Below the pieces are notes generated by a model. The model had not been told where the DNA came from and searched no databases. It saw only the letters and a list, made by a program, of their open reading frames with translations. This document shows, piece after piece, positions 50,427 to 59,317 of a DNA stretch of 64,000 bases. The stretch comes from Planktosalinus sp963977065 (GTDB lineage Bacteria; Bacteroidota; Bacteroidia; Flavobacteriales; Flavobacteriaceae), in assembly GCA_963977065.1 (NCBI GenBank), contig CAXBNF010000006.1, positions 51,720-115,719 of the forward strand, written 5' to 3'. Each line of letters begins with the position of its first letter. The first letter of the stretch is position 1. Both the position numbers and the translations under genes were made by a program.

Positions 50427-51359
50427 ATGAGAACATCATTTAAACTCATACTTTTAGCAGGAATCATAACCATAAGCGGACTCTTTATTTTTGCTGAAAA
50501 AGATCCGCCTACGGCAGAGCGTTTTGAAAACAAACGACTCAATGAATACAATGTATATGCTTTGCCAATACCTGAATATATTGATTTTGCCGGCGAAGAG
50601 GTTCCCATAAATGACCCGGATGTTAGAGAACGATTGGACAGGGAGTTACTGGTAAATACCTATTGGCAATCTAACGGGCTTCTTATGTTCAAAAGAGCGA
50701 ATAAATATTTTCCCATTATCGAACCCATACTTAAAAAAAATGGTGTGCCTGATGATTTTAAATACTTGGCAGTAATTGAAAGCGGACTTTTAAACGCTGT
50801 TTCTCCTGCGGGAGCCAGAGGTATATGGCAAATTATGCCGGCTACAGCAAGAGAATATGGACTGGAAGTGAATGACAATGTTGATGAGCGTTACCACCTT
50901 GAGAAATCGACAGAGGCAGCCTGTAAATACCTTCTTGCATCGAAAGAGCGTTTTGGAAGCTGGACACTTGCCGCCGCCGCTTACAATGCAGGCAATGCCG
51001 GTATCAATAGAAGATTGGATGGACAAAAAGTAGAAGACTACTACAATTTATTGTTGGGAGAAGAAACAGGACGCTATATGTTTCGCATTTTAGCGCTTAA
51101 GGAAATTATGAGTAACCCCAAAAATTATGGGTTTAACTTCAGGGAAAACGATTTATATACTATGGTACCCTCTTATAAGGTAGAAATAGATACTGCCGTG
51201 ACAGACCTGGCAAAATTTGCACAACTGCACAAGATTAATTATAAAATTTTGAAGATTCACAACCCTTGGTTAAGAGAGCCTAAACTCAATAACCGCTCCC
51301 GAAAAAAATATGAAATTGAAATCCCTCAACAAGGGTTCTACCACACCGGTTTGGAATAA
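50427..51359 (+). CDS. lytic transglycosylase (MltD-like SLT domain)
   Basis: A 310-aa exported enzyme that cleaves peptidoglycan glycan strands. The N-terminal hydrophobic signal (LILLAGIITISGLFIF) precedes the SLT domain with catalytic Glu118 in AVIESGLLNAVSPAGARG and the IWQIMPATAREYGL block. The C-terminus, YKILKIHNPWLR, resembles the LysM-linked end in MltD but no full LysM repeat is seen. Confidence 0.9.
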   Translation: MRTSFKLILLAGIITISGLFIFAEKDPPTAERFENKRLNEYNVYALPIPEYIDFAGEEVPINDPDVRERLDRELLVNTYWQSNGLLMFKRANKYFPIIEPILKKNGVPDDFKYLAVIESGLLNAVSPAGARGIWQIMPATAREYGLEVNDNVDERYHLEKSTEAACKYLLASKERFGSWTLAAAAYNAGNAGINRRLDGQKVEDYYNLLLGEETGRYMFRILALKEIMSNPKNYGFNFRENDLYTMVPSYKVEIDTAVTDLAKFAQLHKINYKILKIHNPWLREPKLNNRSRKKYEIEIPQQGFYHTGLE

Positions 51360-51369
51360 ATTTTAAAAT

Positions 51370-51741
51370 ATGAAGTCTATGTCTTTAATTTTGATCTTGG
51401 TTATAATTGGATTACTCGCCGGAATTTTTAGCGGGCTCCTTGGAGTTGGTGGGGGAGTTATTATGATTCCTATGATGGTTTTTGCTCTGGGATTTACACA
51501 GCATGAAGCACAAGGAACCAGCTTGGCTGTTCTCGCCGTTCCGGTGACTTTAATAGCTGCTTACAACTATTATGAAGCGGGTCATGTCAACTGGAAATAT
51601 GCAGCGGTAATTGCTGTAACCTTTGTTGTGGGGGCTTATTTTGGGTCAAAATTTGCCGTCTCAATTGACCAGGCACTGCTCAAAAAAATATTTGGAATTG
51701 TCTTGATTATAGTCGCCCTTAGATTGATTTTTTGGAAATAA
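51370..51741 (+). CDS. half-length TauE/SafE-family membrane protein
   Basis: A 123-aa protein with four hydrophobic segments and one TauE/SafE repeat (GIFSGLLGVGGGVIMIPMMVF). Full-length members have two repeats and about 250 aa; here the stop comes cleanly after one, so it probably dimerises. It begins 10 bp after the transglycosylase. The substrate is unknown. Confidence 0.82.
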   Translation: MKSMSLILILVIIGLLAGIFSGLLGVGGGVIMIPMMVFALGFTQHEAQGTSLAVLAVPVTLIAAYNYYEAGHVNWKYAAVIAVTFVVGAYFGSKFAVSIDQALLKKIFGIVLIIVALRLIFWK

Positions 51742-51742
51742 C

Positions 51743-52438
51743 CTATTTGCTGGAATTTGCAAGTACTTCTTCCTCATTATCAAGATTGAGTAATAAGGAA
51801 ATGCCATTTCTGAAAGATTCATAATTTAAGGAATAGGAAACAGAATAGGCTTCATTGTAATGATGAAGAACTCCCCTGCGCACATCTACAATTTTTTTGT
51901 TATGGTCTAAAAAGAAGGAAGTAGGAAACCCTAAACTGTGCTTTAAATTTCTAATTATATGGCAATTTTTATTGTCTAACTCGTCAACATAAAGAATAGT
52001 TACATTTCGATCATAGTCCTTGGCAATTTTTTTGACTTCCTTTCTTTTATCCCAGAATAAGACAACAAAATCTATTTCATCTTTATATTGTTTTGCTATC
52101 TCATTCAAAGCTGGAATTTCACCGGAACCCGGTGTGCACCAGGAAGCATAAGTCATTAAGAAAACAGGTTTATTGAATTTGCTGAACCTGAGCTTTCGAC
52201 CATTAATCTTTTTGACAGTAAAGTCATCAAAATAACTGCCATTAATTACATGTTTTACAAGTGAATCAAATAAAAAATCAGCACGTTCAAAATCTTGAAC
52301 ACGATAAGCACTTTTCACTTTCTTTTTATAGGACCTAATATTTTTTGATATAGCATCAGAAAAATACTGCTCCGGCAGTTCCTGACTGCTGAGTGAAAAT
52401 GAAACCGATAAGAAGATACAGAGTAAAAGTCTTACCAT
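51743..52438 (-). CDS. thioredoxin-fold exported protein with a single redox Cys
   Basis: A 231-aa protein with an N-terminal signal (LLLCIFLSVSFSLSSQ), a helical region and a TlpA-type thioredoxin fold (about 70-200). The active-site position reads ASWCTPGSGEIP, so the second Cys of CxxC is replaced by Gly (Cys101 then Gly104). This suggests an altered redox mechanism or a non-disulfide role. cis-Pro is in HSLGFPTSFF. It converges with the half-TauE gene. Confidence 0.83.
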   Translation of the reverse strand: MVRLLLCIFLSVSFSLSSQELPEQYFSDAISKNIRSYKKKVKSAYRVQDFERADFLFDSLVKHVINGSYFDDFTVKKINGRKLRFSKFNKPVFLMTYASWCTPGSGEIPALNEIAKQYKDEIDFVVLFWDKRKEVKKIAKDYDRNVTILYVDELDNKNCHIIRNLKHSLGFPTSFFLDHNKKIVDVRRGVLHHYNEAYSVSYSLNYESFRNGISLLLNLDNEEEVLANSSK

Positions 52439-52573
52439 AGATTTTATTTAAAATACTAAATAAAGGTAAGAAAGAGGTTTTAAATTAGTTTATTCATTTC
52501 AAATAATTACGATAAACTACCTGAAAATCAGACGTAAAGATGTTTTTTGAAAGTTTTTTACAGATACATACAG

Positions 52574-53089
52574 TTATATCTTTTTCATTTGTTGCTTCAT
52601 CATTTTAATTTGCTCGCCCAGCATATTGTGTTTATCGAGCTTTTTTGCTTCGGTAAGTAGTGTTTGAGCTTCTCGTTTTCTGCGTTTGGTCATAGCAATA
52701 CCGGCAAGATTTAATTTAGCCATTGCCAAATCTGCATTCATAGAGAGTCCAAGTTGTATCGCTTTTTTAAAGTATTTTTCTGCCTCATTCATATTGGTTT
52801 GTGATACCATCAATCCATTTAAATAATTATAATACCCTTGTTGCTTTCTAACCAGGGATGCTTGAGGGTTTTTGATTTTGTCAAGCCATTTTTTTGCGCC
52901 GGGAAAGTCTTGCTTTCGCAAACGTAAAAAAGCAAGTAGTATAATCTCATTTTTATAATAGAGAAAAATAAACATCGCAGAAAGGAAGATATACATAATA
53001 CCGTTGCCAATATTTCCTTCGGTAAACTGCCAAATAGCAACTCCAAAGATTAAAAATGCCAAGACTAATTTTATATTTTTGTGAAACAT
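52574..53089 (-). CDS. membrane-anchored TPR protein
   Basis: A 171-aa protein with two N-terminal transmembrane helices (LVLAFLIFGVAIWQF and NGIMYIFLSAMFIFLYY) and two to three cytosolic TPR units (EKYFKKAIQLGLSMNADLAMAKL and similar). A scaffold role at the membrane is plausible. It sits upstream of rpmH on the opposite strand. Function unknown. Confidence 0.7.
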   Translation of the reverse strand: MFHKNIKLVLAFLIFGVAIWQFTEGNIGNGIMYIFLSAMFIFLYYKNEIILLAFLRLRKQDFPGAKKWLDKIKNPQASLVRKQQGYYNYLNGLMVSQTNMNEAEKYFKKAIQLGLSMNADLAMAKLNLAGIAMTKRRKREAQTLLTEAKKLDKHNMLGEQIKMMKQQMKKI

Positions 53090-53154
53090 AATTGGGTTTT
53101 TATTTTATGGCTTCAAAGGTACTAAAAACAAATAAAAATTATTTAATAAATCCA

Positions 53155-53185
53155 TTTGTCAAACCCAAAAAGGTTTGTATATTTG
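53155..53185 (+). promoter_or_regulatory. rpmH promoter
   Basis: TTTG (53155-53158), a 19-bp spacer and TATATTTG (53178-53185) form a near-perfect Bacteroidetes promoter. Confidence 0.75.
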
Positions 53186-53256
53186 CCCCCGACTTTGAGA
53201 GAAGCTCATATTCCAAAAAGATTTTAAGATATTACAGAAGATAAAGATATACAATC

Positions 53257-53418
53257 ATGAGTAAAAGAACATTTCAGCCATCCAAAAGAAAAAGAAGAAA
53301 CAAACACGGTTTTAGAGAGCGTATGGCTACTGTAAACGGTAGAAAAGTGCTTGCTGCTCGCAGAGCAAAAGGCAGAAAAAAAGTATCTGTATCTTCTGAA
53401 CCGAGACACAAAAAATAA
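53257..53418 (+). CDS. rpmH: 50S ribosomal protein L34
   Basis: A 53-aa protein, start ATG at 53257. The sequence begins MSKRTFQPSKRKRRNKHGFR and contains RMATVNGRKVLAARRAKGRK, the universal L34 signature. It sits here between a TPR gene and carB, away from dnaA and rnpA, which are its neighbours in many other phyla. It has its own promoter and terminator. Confidence 0.97.
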   Translation: MSKRTFQPSKRKRRNKHGFRERMATVNGRKVLAARRAKGRKKVSVSSEPRHKK

Positions 53419-53441
53419 TGATTATATCATTTAAAAATACA

Positions 53442-53473
53442 AGGTGTTACTTTTATAAGTAACACCTTTTTTT
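53442..53473 (+). terminator. rpmH terminator
   Basis: AGGTGTTACTT (53442-53452) pairs with AAGTAACACCT (53457-53467), followed by a T-run to 53473. Confidence 0.85.
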
Positions 53474-53510
53474 ATACCCTAACACATAATAACTTTTAAT
53501 GTTTTTGTAA

Positions 53511-56366
53511 ATGCCAAGAAATAAAGACCTAAAATCCATTTTAATTATTGGTTCAGGCCCTATTGTTATTGGACAAGCCTGTGAATTTGATTACTCCGGC
53601 AGCCAGGCACTTCGGTCACTTCGTGAAGACGGAATTGAAACCATTCTCATCAATTCAAACCCGGCGACCATTATGACTGACCCAACAATGGCAGATCATA
53701 TCTACCTCTTGCCGCTCACCACAAAATCCATCATTCAGATTTTAAAAGAACATCCTCAAATCGATGCTGTGCTCCCCACTATGGGTGGTCAAACAGCCCT
53801 AAACCTGTGCATTGAAGCCGATGAAAAAGGAATTTGGCAAGACTTTGGAATAAAATTAATTGGTGTTGACATCAATGCGATTAATATTACTGAAGACAGA
53901 GAGCAATTCCGTAATTTGATGTTGAAAATTGGTGTAGGTATGGCTCCACAGGCAACTGCAACTTCCTTCTTAAAAGGAAAAGAAATAGCTCAGGAGTTCG
54001 GTTTTCCTCTCGTTATTAGGGCCTCCTATACCCTGGGTGGAGCGGGTGCATCTATTGTACATAAAGCTGAAGATTTTGACAGACTCCTTGAACACGGACT
54101 GGAAATATCGCCCATCCACGAGGTGATGATTGACAAGGCCTTGATTGGCTGGAAGGAATATGAATTGGAATTGTTGCGTGATAAAAATGACAATGTGGTC
54201 ATCATCTGTTCCATAGAAAATATGGACCCGATGGGCATCCATACCGGAGACTCCATTACCGTTGCTCCGGCAATGACCCTTTCAGATAAAACCTATCAAA
54301 GAATGCGCGATATGGCCATCAAGATGATGCGCAGTATCGGTGATTTTGCCGGAGGCTGTAATGTACAGTTTGCAGTAAGCCCTGATGAAAAGGAAGATAT
54401 CATCGCAGTTGAAATCAATCCGAGGGTGTCGCGTTCTTCCGCTTTGGCTTCAAAAGCTACCGGATATCCCATTGCAAAAATTGCTGCCAAACTGGCTATC
54501 GGGTATAACCTTAACGAATTGGAAAACCAAATCACAAAAACTACTTCAGCGCTATTTGAGCCCACATTGGATTATGTGATTGTGAAAATACCACGCTGGA
54601 ATTTTGATAAATTTGAAGGAAGCGACAGAACTCTGGGGCTTCAGATGAAATCTGTGGGAGAGGTGATGGGAATTGGTCGTTCCTTTCAGGAAGCCCTGCA
54701 CAAGGCTACACAATCCCTTGAGATCAAACGTAACGGATTGGGAGCAGACGGGAAAGGGTACAAAGACTATGACCAAATCATTGAAAAACTCACCAATGCC
54801 AGCTGGGACCGTGTTTTTGTGATTTACGATGCCATTCAAATGGGTATCCCGTTGAGTCGCATACACGAAATTACTAAAATCGATATGTGGTTCCTCAAAC
54901 AATATGAAGAACTATACCATCTCGAAAAAGAGATTTCAAAATATGAGATCGATACCGTGCCGCGCGAATTGGTATTGGAAGCCAAACAAAAAGGCTATGG
55001 TGACCGCCAGATAGCACATATGCTGGACTGTCTGGAAAGCGAAGTCTACAAAAAGCGCGATGAGATGAACATCAAACGCGTTTACAAACTGGTGGATACC
55101 TGTGCGGCCGAGTTTAAAGCGGAGACTCCTTACTATTATTCCACTTTTGAAAATGAAGTAGAACCTGCCGATGGCGGGGAAAGGTATTCCGCAAATGACA
55201 GTGTGGTTTCAGATAAGAAAAAAATCATTGTTTTAGGTTCCGGTCCCAACCGAATCGGGCAAGGAATCGAATTTGATTACTGCTGTGTTCACGGAGTACT
55301 GGCTGCAGCCGAATGTGGTTATGAAACCATTATGATCAATTGCAACCCCGAAACCGTCTCCACCGATTTTGATATTTCAGACAAGCTTTATTTTGAGCCC
55401 GTGTTCTGGGAACATATTTATGACATCATCCGCCACGAAAAGCCGGAAGGTGTTATTGTGCAATTGGGTGGACAAACAGCACTAAAACTTGCAGAAAAAT
55501 TAGATAGGTACGGTATCAAAATCATAGGTACCACCTTTAAATCCCTCGATTTAGCTGAAGACCGCGGAAGCTTTTCTACTTTACTAAAAGAAAACAACAT
55601 TCCATACCCTGAGTTTGGCGTCGCTGAAACCGCTGAGGAAGCGCTGGCAATTGCCGATGAACTGAATTTTCCCATTTTGGTAAGACCTTCTTATGTGTTG
55701 GGAGGACAGGGAATGAAAATCGTCATCAATAAAAAAGAACTGGAAGAACACGTAGTTGATTTGCTGCGAAAGATACCTAACAACAAACTCCTTTTAGACC
55801 ACTACCTCGACGGAGCCATAGAAGCTGAAGCAGATGCCATCTGTGACGGCGAAAACGTCTATATCATCGGTATAATGGAGCATATTGAACCCTGTGGGAT
55901 TCATTCCGGTGACTCCAATGCTACCTTGCCACCGTTCAATATCGGTGAATTTGTAATGCAACAAATAAAAGACCACACAAAAAAGATTGCTTTAGCACTC
56001 AACACGGTGGGATTAATTAACATTCAGTTTGCGATAAAAGACGATATGGTTTATATCATAGAAGCCAATCCGCGTGCATCGCGAACGGTTCCATTTATAG
56101 CCAAAGCATACGGTGAGCCTTATGTAAACTACGCCACCAAAGTGATGCTGGGTGAAAAGAAAGTAACCGACTTTGATTTCAATCCGCAATTAAAAGGCTT
56201 TGCCATCAAACAACCGGTTTTCTCTTTCAATAAATTCCCCAATGTCAACAAGCAATTGGGACCCGAAATGAAAAGCACCGGGGAGAGCATCCTCTTTATT
56301 GAAGATTTAAAAGACGACGCCTTTTATGAGTTGTACAGCAGAAGAAAGATGTATTTGAGTAAGTAA
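53511..56366 (+). CDS. carB: carbamoyl phosphate synthase large subunit, no MGS domain
   Basis: Makes carbamoyl phosphate for pyrimidine and arginine synthesis from ammonia delivered by CarA. Two ATP-grasp halves are visible: IIGSGPIVIGQACEFDYSG and SNPATIMTDP in the first, VLGSGPNRIGQGIEFDYCC and NPETVSTDFD in the second. At 951 aa it ends just after the second half, whereas enterobacterial CarB (about 1070 aa) continues into the allosteric MGS-like domain. That domain is absent here, so UMP/ornithine control would be lost. Confidence 0.96.
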   Translation: MPRNKDLKSILIIGSGPIVIGQACEFDYSGSQALRSLREDGIETILINSNPATIMTDPTMADHIYLLPLTTKSIIQILKEHPQIDAVLPTMGGQTALNLCIEADEKGIWQDFGIKLIGVDINAINITEDREQFRNLMLKIGVGMAPQATATSFLKGKEIAQEFGFPLVIRASYTLGGAGASIVHKAEDFDRLLEHGLEISPIHEVMIDKALIGWKEYELELLRDKNDNVVIICSIENMDPMGIHTGDSITVAPAMTLSDKTYQRMRDMAIKMMRSIGDFAGGCNVQFAVSPDEKEDIIAVEINPRVSRSSALASKATGYPIAKIAAKLAIGYNLNELENQITKTTSALFEPTLDYVIVKIPRWNFDKFEGSDRTLGLQMKSVGEVMGIGRSFQEALHKATQSLEIKRNGLGADGKGYKDYDQIIEKLTNASWDRVFVIYDAIQMGIPLSRIHEITKIDMWFLKQYEELYHLEKEISKYEIDTVPRELVLEAKQKGYGDRQIAHMLDCLESEVYKKRDEMNIKRVYKLVDTCAAEFKAETPYYYSTFENEVEPADGGERYSANDSVVSDKKKIIVLGSGPNRIGQGIEFDYCCVHGVLAAAECGYETIMINCNPETVSTDFDISDKLYFEPVFWEHIYDIIRHEKPEGVIVQLGGQTALKLAEKLDRYGIKIIGTTFKSLDLAEDRGSFSTLLKENNIPYPEFGVAETAEEALAIADELNFPILVRPSYVLGGQGMKIVINKKELEEHVVDLLRKIPNNKLLLDHYLDGAIEAEADAICDGENVYIIGIMEHIEPCGIHSGDSNATLPPFNIGEFVMQQIKDHTKKIALALNTVGLINIQFAIKDDMVYIIEANPRASRTVPFIAKAYGEPYVNYATKVMLGEKKVTDFDFNPQLKGFAIKQPVFSFNKFPNVNKQLGPEMKSTGESILFIEDLKDDAFYELYSRRKMYLSK

Positions 56367-56403
56367 TTAATTTATGACAAGCTGAGAAGTTTAGCAAAAA
56401 AAG

Positions 56404-56676
56404 TCAACTGCCTGCCTTTGTGCAAACAACATTTAATATATAAATCACGCTGTTTTCTTCTTTGTACAATATTTTATAGTCTCTCACTATAATGCGTCTG
56501 TATTGCGGAAAAACGTCGTCTTTTTGAAATTGTTTTGAAAAAACAATATTTTTTGAAGCTTGAATGATATCAGTTCTCACGATTTTGTAGGCTGATGGAA
56601 TTTCAGAATATCTGTATTCTAAGATAGATGTAAGGGATTCCCGTGCTTGGCGGGTCCAAACTATTTTCTTAGACAT
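56404..56676 (-). CDS. ParE/RelE-family toxin
   Basis: A 90-aa small basic protein of the ParE/RelE fold (VWTRQARESLTSILEYRY; FPQYRRIIVRDYKILYKEE). It probably inhibits DNA gyrase or mRNA translation, with the adjacent 75-aa protein as antitoxin. The toxin starts 12 bp after the antitoxin stop, the usual order. Confidence 0.88.
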   Translation of the reverse strand: MSKKIVWTRQARESLTSILEYRYSEIPSAYKIVRTDIIQASKNIVFSKQFQKDDVFPQYRRIIVRDYKILYKEENSVIYILNVVCTKAGS

Positions 56677-56688
56677 TCTGGAATTGAA

Positions 56689-56916
56689 TTATTCTAAATC
56701 TTCAACAGGAATGTAATCGCCCTCATTGACTTGATTTTCGGCAATATCAAGGGCTTCTTTATATTCTTTTCGGGACATGGGAGTGCCATCCGGATGATAA
56801 GCAACCTGTTCCTCTTGATAATAATTTTCAAAAACACTATTGACGATATTCAAAACACGTTCATCAGCATGTTCTAAAAAGTGGGTGATCCTTTTTTTTA
56901 ATTCGACCGTACTCAT
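56689..56916 (-). CDS. antitoxin of the ParE-type pair
   Basis: A 75-aa acidic protein (MSTVELKKRITHFLEHADER) with an N-terminal helical part and a C-terminal region (YHPDGTPMSRKEYKEALD, then Glu-rich) likely binding the toxin. It does not show a clear RHH motif. A TAAATTTG -7 box (56937-56944) and a long inverted repeat upstream may be its control region. Confidence 0.82.
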   Translation of the reverse strand: MSTVELKKRITHFLEHADERVLNIVNSVFENYYQEEQVAYHPDGTPMSRKEYKEALDIAENQVNEGDYIPVEDLE

Positions 56917-56936
56917 AACAATTATATCATTTAAAC

Positions 56937-56944
56937 CAAATTTA
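56937..56944 (-). promoter_or_regulatory. -7 box of the toxin-antitoxin operon
   Basis: Minus-strand TAAATTTG, exact TAnnTTTG, 20 bp before the antitoxin ATG. Confidence 0.5.
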
Positions 56945-56957
56945 CATAAAAAATATT

Positions 56958-56997
56958 ACTTTTTCCATCGACCAAAATGTTGTCCAATGGAAAAAGT
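56958..56997. repeat. 11-bp inverted repeat upstream of the TA operon
   Basis: ACTTTTTCCAT (56958-56968) and ATGGAAAAAGT (56987-56997) are perfect complements with an 18-nt spacer. No T-run follows, so it is not a simple terminator. Candidate operator for the antitoxin complex. Confidence 0.4.
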
Positions 56998-57122
56998 CAG
57001 TTTACTGTAAGTAAAGAACTTTGCTTTGTGAGAAATAAAGTTTTGTGATGTATTTTCAATTTCTCCGGATTTTTACTACAGTTGTTTAAGATTTGCTAAC
57101 TTTAGTTCGAAAAATTTTAATT

Positions 57123-59030
57123 ATGAGTTACTACACCATCAAAAACCTCGAACATTACTTCAAAGCCTATAAAAAATCGGTCAAAGACCCGAAAGGATTC
57201 TGGGACAAAATAGCCGATGAAAACTTCACATGGTACCGTAAATGGGACAACGTGCTGGAATATGATATGCAGGAAGCCGAGTTCAACTGGTTTGACGGTG
57301 CAAAACTCAACATAACTAAAAACTGTATCGATCGCCATCTGACCAAACGCGGTGATAAAACCGCCATCCTTTTTGAACCCAACGATCCCAGCGAGGAAGC
57401 ACAACATATTACCTACAAACAATTGTATGAACGCGTCGCCAAAATGGCCAATGTGCTTCAGGAACAAGGTATCCAAAAAGGGGACAGGGTCTGTATTTAC
57501 TTACCGATGATTCCCGAGTTGGCGGTTTCCGTTTTGGCGTGTGCCAGAATAGGTGCCGTGCATTCCGTAGTGTTTGCAGGTTTTTCAGCCAAAGCCTTGG
57601 AAACCCGCATCAACGATTCCGATTGTAGAATCGTGATCACAGCAGACGGCGGCTTTCGCGGAAGTAAAACCATCGACCTCAAAGGCATAGTGGATGAAGC
57701 CTTAAAAAACTGCCCCGATGTAAAAAGCGTGCTGGTGGTTAAACGCACCCACACCGAAATCACAATGAAAGAAGGTCGTGACCACTGGTTACAGCCTTTG
57801 CTTGATAAAGCCTCAGCCAATCACGTGGCCGAAATCATGAAAGCCGAAGACCCGTTGTTTATTCTCTATACTTCCGGCTCCACCGGAAAACCCAAGGGGA
57901 TGCTGCATACCACTGCCGGCTATATGGTGTATGCGGCTTACACCTTTAAAAACGTGTTTCGCTATGAAGAAAACGATGTCTATTGGTGTACGGCAGATAT
58001 TGGCTGGATTACCGGGCATTCTTATATTGTGTACGGTCCGCTGTTAAACGGTGCGACTACTGTGATGTTTGAAGGCGTACCGAGTTATCCTGATTTTGGG
58101 CGCTTCTGGGAAATTGTGGAAAAGCATAAAATCACCCAATTTTACACGGCACCCACGGCAATACGCGCTTTGGCGAAAGAAAATCTGGACTATGTGGAAA
58201 AACACGATTTGTCCTCCCTGAAAATTATCGGTTCTGTGGGTGAGCCCATCAATGAAGAGGCCTGGCACTGGTACAACGACCACGTGGGCAAAAAGCGCTG
58301 TCCGCTGGTGGATACCTGGTGGCAAACCGAAACAGGCGGAATCCTTATCTCGCCTTTACCGTTTGTAACGCCTACAAAACCCACCTATGCTTCCTTGCCT
58401 TTGCCCGGTGTACAACCGGTCTTGATGGACGAATTGCGCAACGAAATTGAAGACAATCAGGTAGTGGGCAGCTTGTGTATGAAGTTCCCGTGGCCGGGGA
58501 TGGCGCGCACCATCTGGGGCAATCACAAACGATTTAAAGAAACCTATTTCACCGCCTATCCCGGGAAGTATTTTACCGGTGACGGCGCCTTGCGCGATGA
58601 GGTGGGCTACTATCGCATTACCGGGCGTATGGATGATGTGGTCATTGTTTCGGGGCACAATCTGGGCACGGCACCCATTGAAGATGCCATCAACGAGCAT
58701 CCCGCTGTTGCCGAAAGCGCCATCGTGGGCTTTCCGCACGATATTAAAGGAAATGCCTTATACGGTTTTGTCATCTTAAAAGAAACCGGGGCAGGAAGGG
58801 ACCAAAACAACCTGTGCAAAGAAATCAATGACTTAATCACCGACCAAATCGGTCCCATTGCCAAACTGGAAAAAATTCAATTCGTTTCCGGCTTGCCCAA
58901 AACCCGCTCCGGAAAGATTATGCGGCGTATCCTAAGAAAAATTGCAGAAGGTGATTTCTCCAACTTTGGCGATATTTCCACCTTACTGAACCCTGAAGTG
59001 GTTGAGGAGATTAAGGAGAATAGGATATAA
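57123..59030 (+). CDS. acs: acetyl-CoA synthetase
   Basis: Makes acetyl-CoA from acetate, ATP and CoA through acetyl-AMP. The 635-aa protein shows the P-loop-like YTSGSTGKPKGMLHT, WWQTETGG, YFTGDGA and the C-terminal LPKTRSGKIMRR with the lysine that is acetylated to control activity. ATG at 57123 is chosen by the family start. A TAACTTTA near-consensus box lies at 57097-57104. Its base composition appears less AT-rich than the neighbours. Confidence 0.96.
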   Translation: MSYYTIKNLEHYFKAYKKSVKDPKGFWDKIADENFTWYRKWDNVLEYDMQEAEFNWFDGAKLNITKNCIDRHLTKRGDKTAILFEPNDPSEEAQHITYKQLYERVAKMANVLQEQGIQKGDRVCIYLPMIPELAVSVLACARIGAVHSVVFAGFSAKALETRINDSDCRIVITADGGFRGSKTIDLKGIVDEALKNCPDVKSVLVVKRTHTEITMKEGRDHWLQPLLDKASANHVAEIMKAEDPLFILYTSGSTGKPKGMLHTTAGYMVYAAYTFKNVFRYEENDVYWCTADIGWITGHSYIVYGPLLNGATTVMFEGVPSYPDFGRFWEIVEKHKITQFYTAPTAIRALAKENLDYVEKHDLSSLKIIGSVGEPINEEAWHWYNDHVGKKRCPLVDTWWQTETGGILISPLPFVTPTKPTYASLPLPGVQPVLMDELRNEIEDNQVVGSLCMKFPWPGMARTIWGNHKRFKETYFTAYPGKYFTGDGALRDEVGYYRITGRMDDVVIVSGHNLGTAPIEDAINEHPAVAESAIVGFPHDIKGNALYGFVILKETGAGRDQNNLCKEINDLITDQIGPIAKLEKIQFVSGLPKTRSGKIMRRILRKIAEGDFSNFGDISTLLNPEVVEEIKENRI

Positions 59031-59046
59031 ATCTAGTAGGAGTAAG

Positions 59047-59143
59047 TTTTAATCTTAAACCATTAAGAAGTTAAGGCAAGTTAAGGCAAGTTAAGGCAAG
59101 GCAATTCTACTTAATGTTTCTTAATGCCTTAATGGTTATTCTA
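59047..59143. repeat. hairpin-rich repeat, copy 1
   Basis: About 97 bp containing AACCATTAAG at one end and CTTAATGGTT at the other (inverted repeats), with three tandem AGTTAAGGCA 10-mers inside. A shorter version lies at 59226-59317. REP/MITE-like. Confidence 0.7.
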
Positions 59144-59225
59144 GCAGTTTATTTGCCCGCAGATATATTCATATAAAAGTACTGTTTTAAGGACTGTGTT
59201 CCGGTGTTGTGTGCGGTAAGGTGCC

Positions 59226-59317
59226 TTTTAATCTTAAACCATTAAGAAGTTAAGGTAAGTTAAGGCAAGGCAAGGCAATTCTACTTAATGTTTCTTAATG
59301 CCTTAATGGTTATTCTA
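59226..59317. repeat. hairpin-rich repeat, copy 2
   Basis: About 92 bp, near-identical to copy 1 (59047-59143) apart from changes within the AGTTAAGGCA tandem. It runs 8 bp into the end of rmuC. The 82 bp between the copies hold no gene. Confidence 0.7.

Noticed and set aside
59047..59317. CRISPR-like repeats
   Set aside because: Just two copies, each internally hairpin-forming, with no regular spacers or cas genes.
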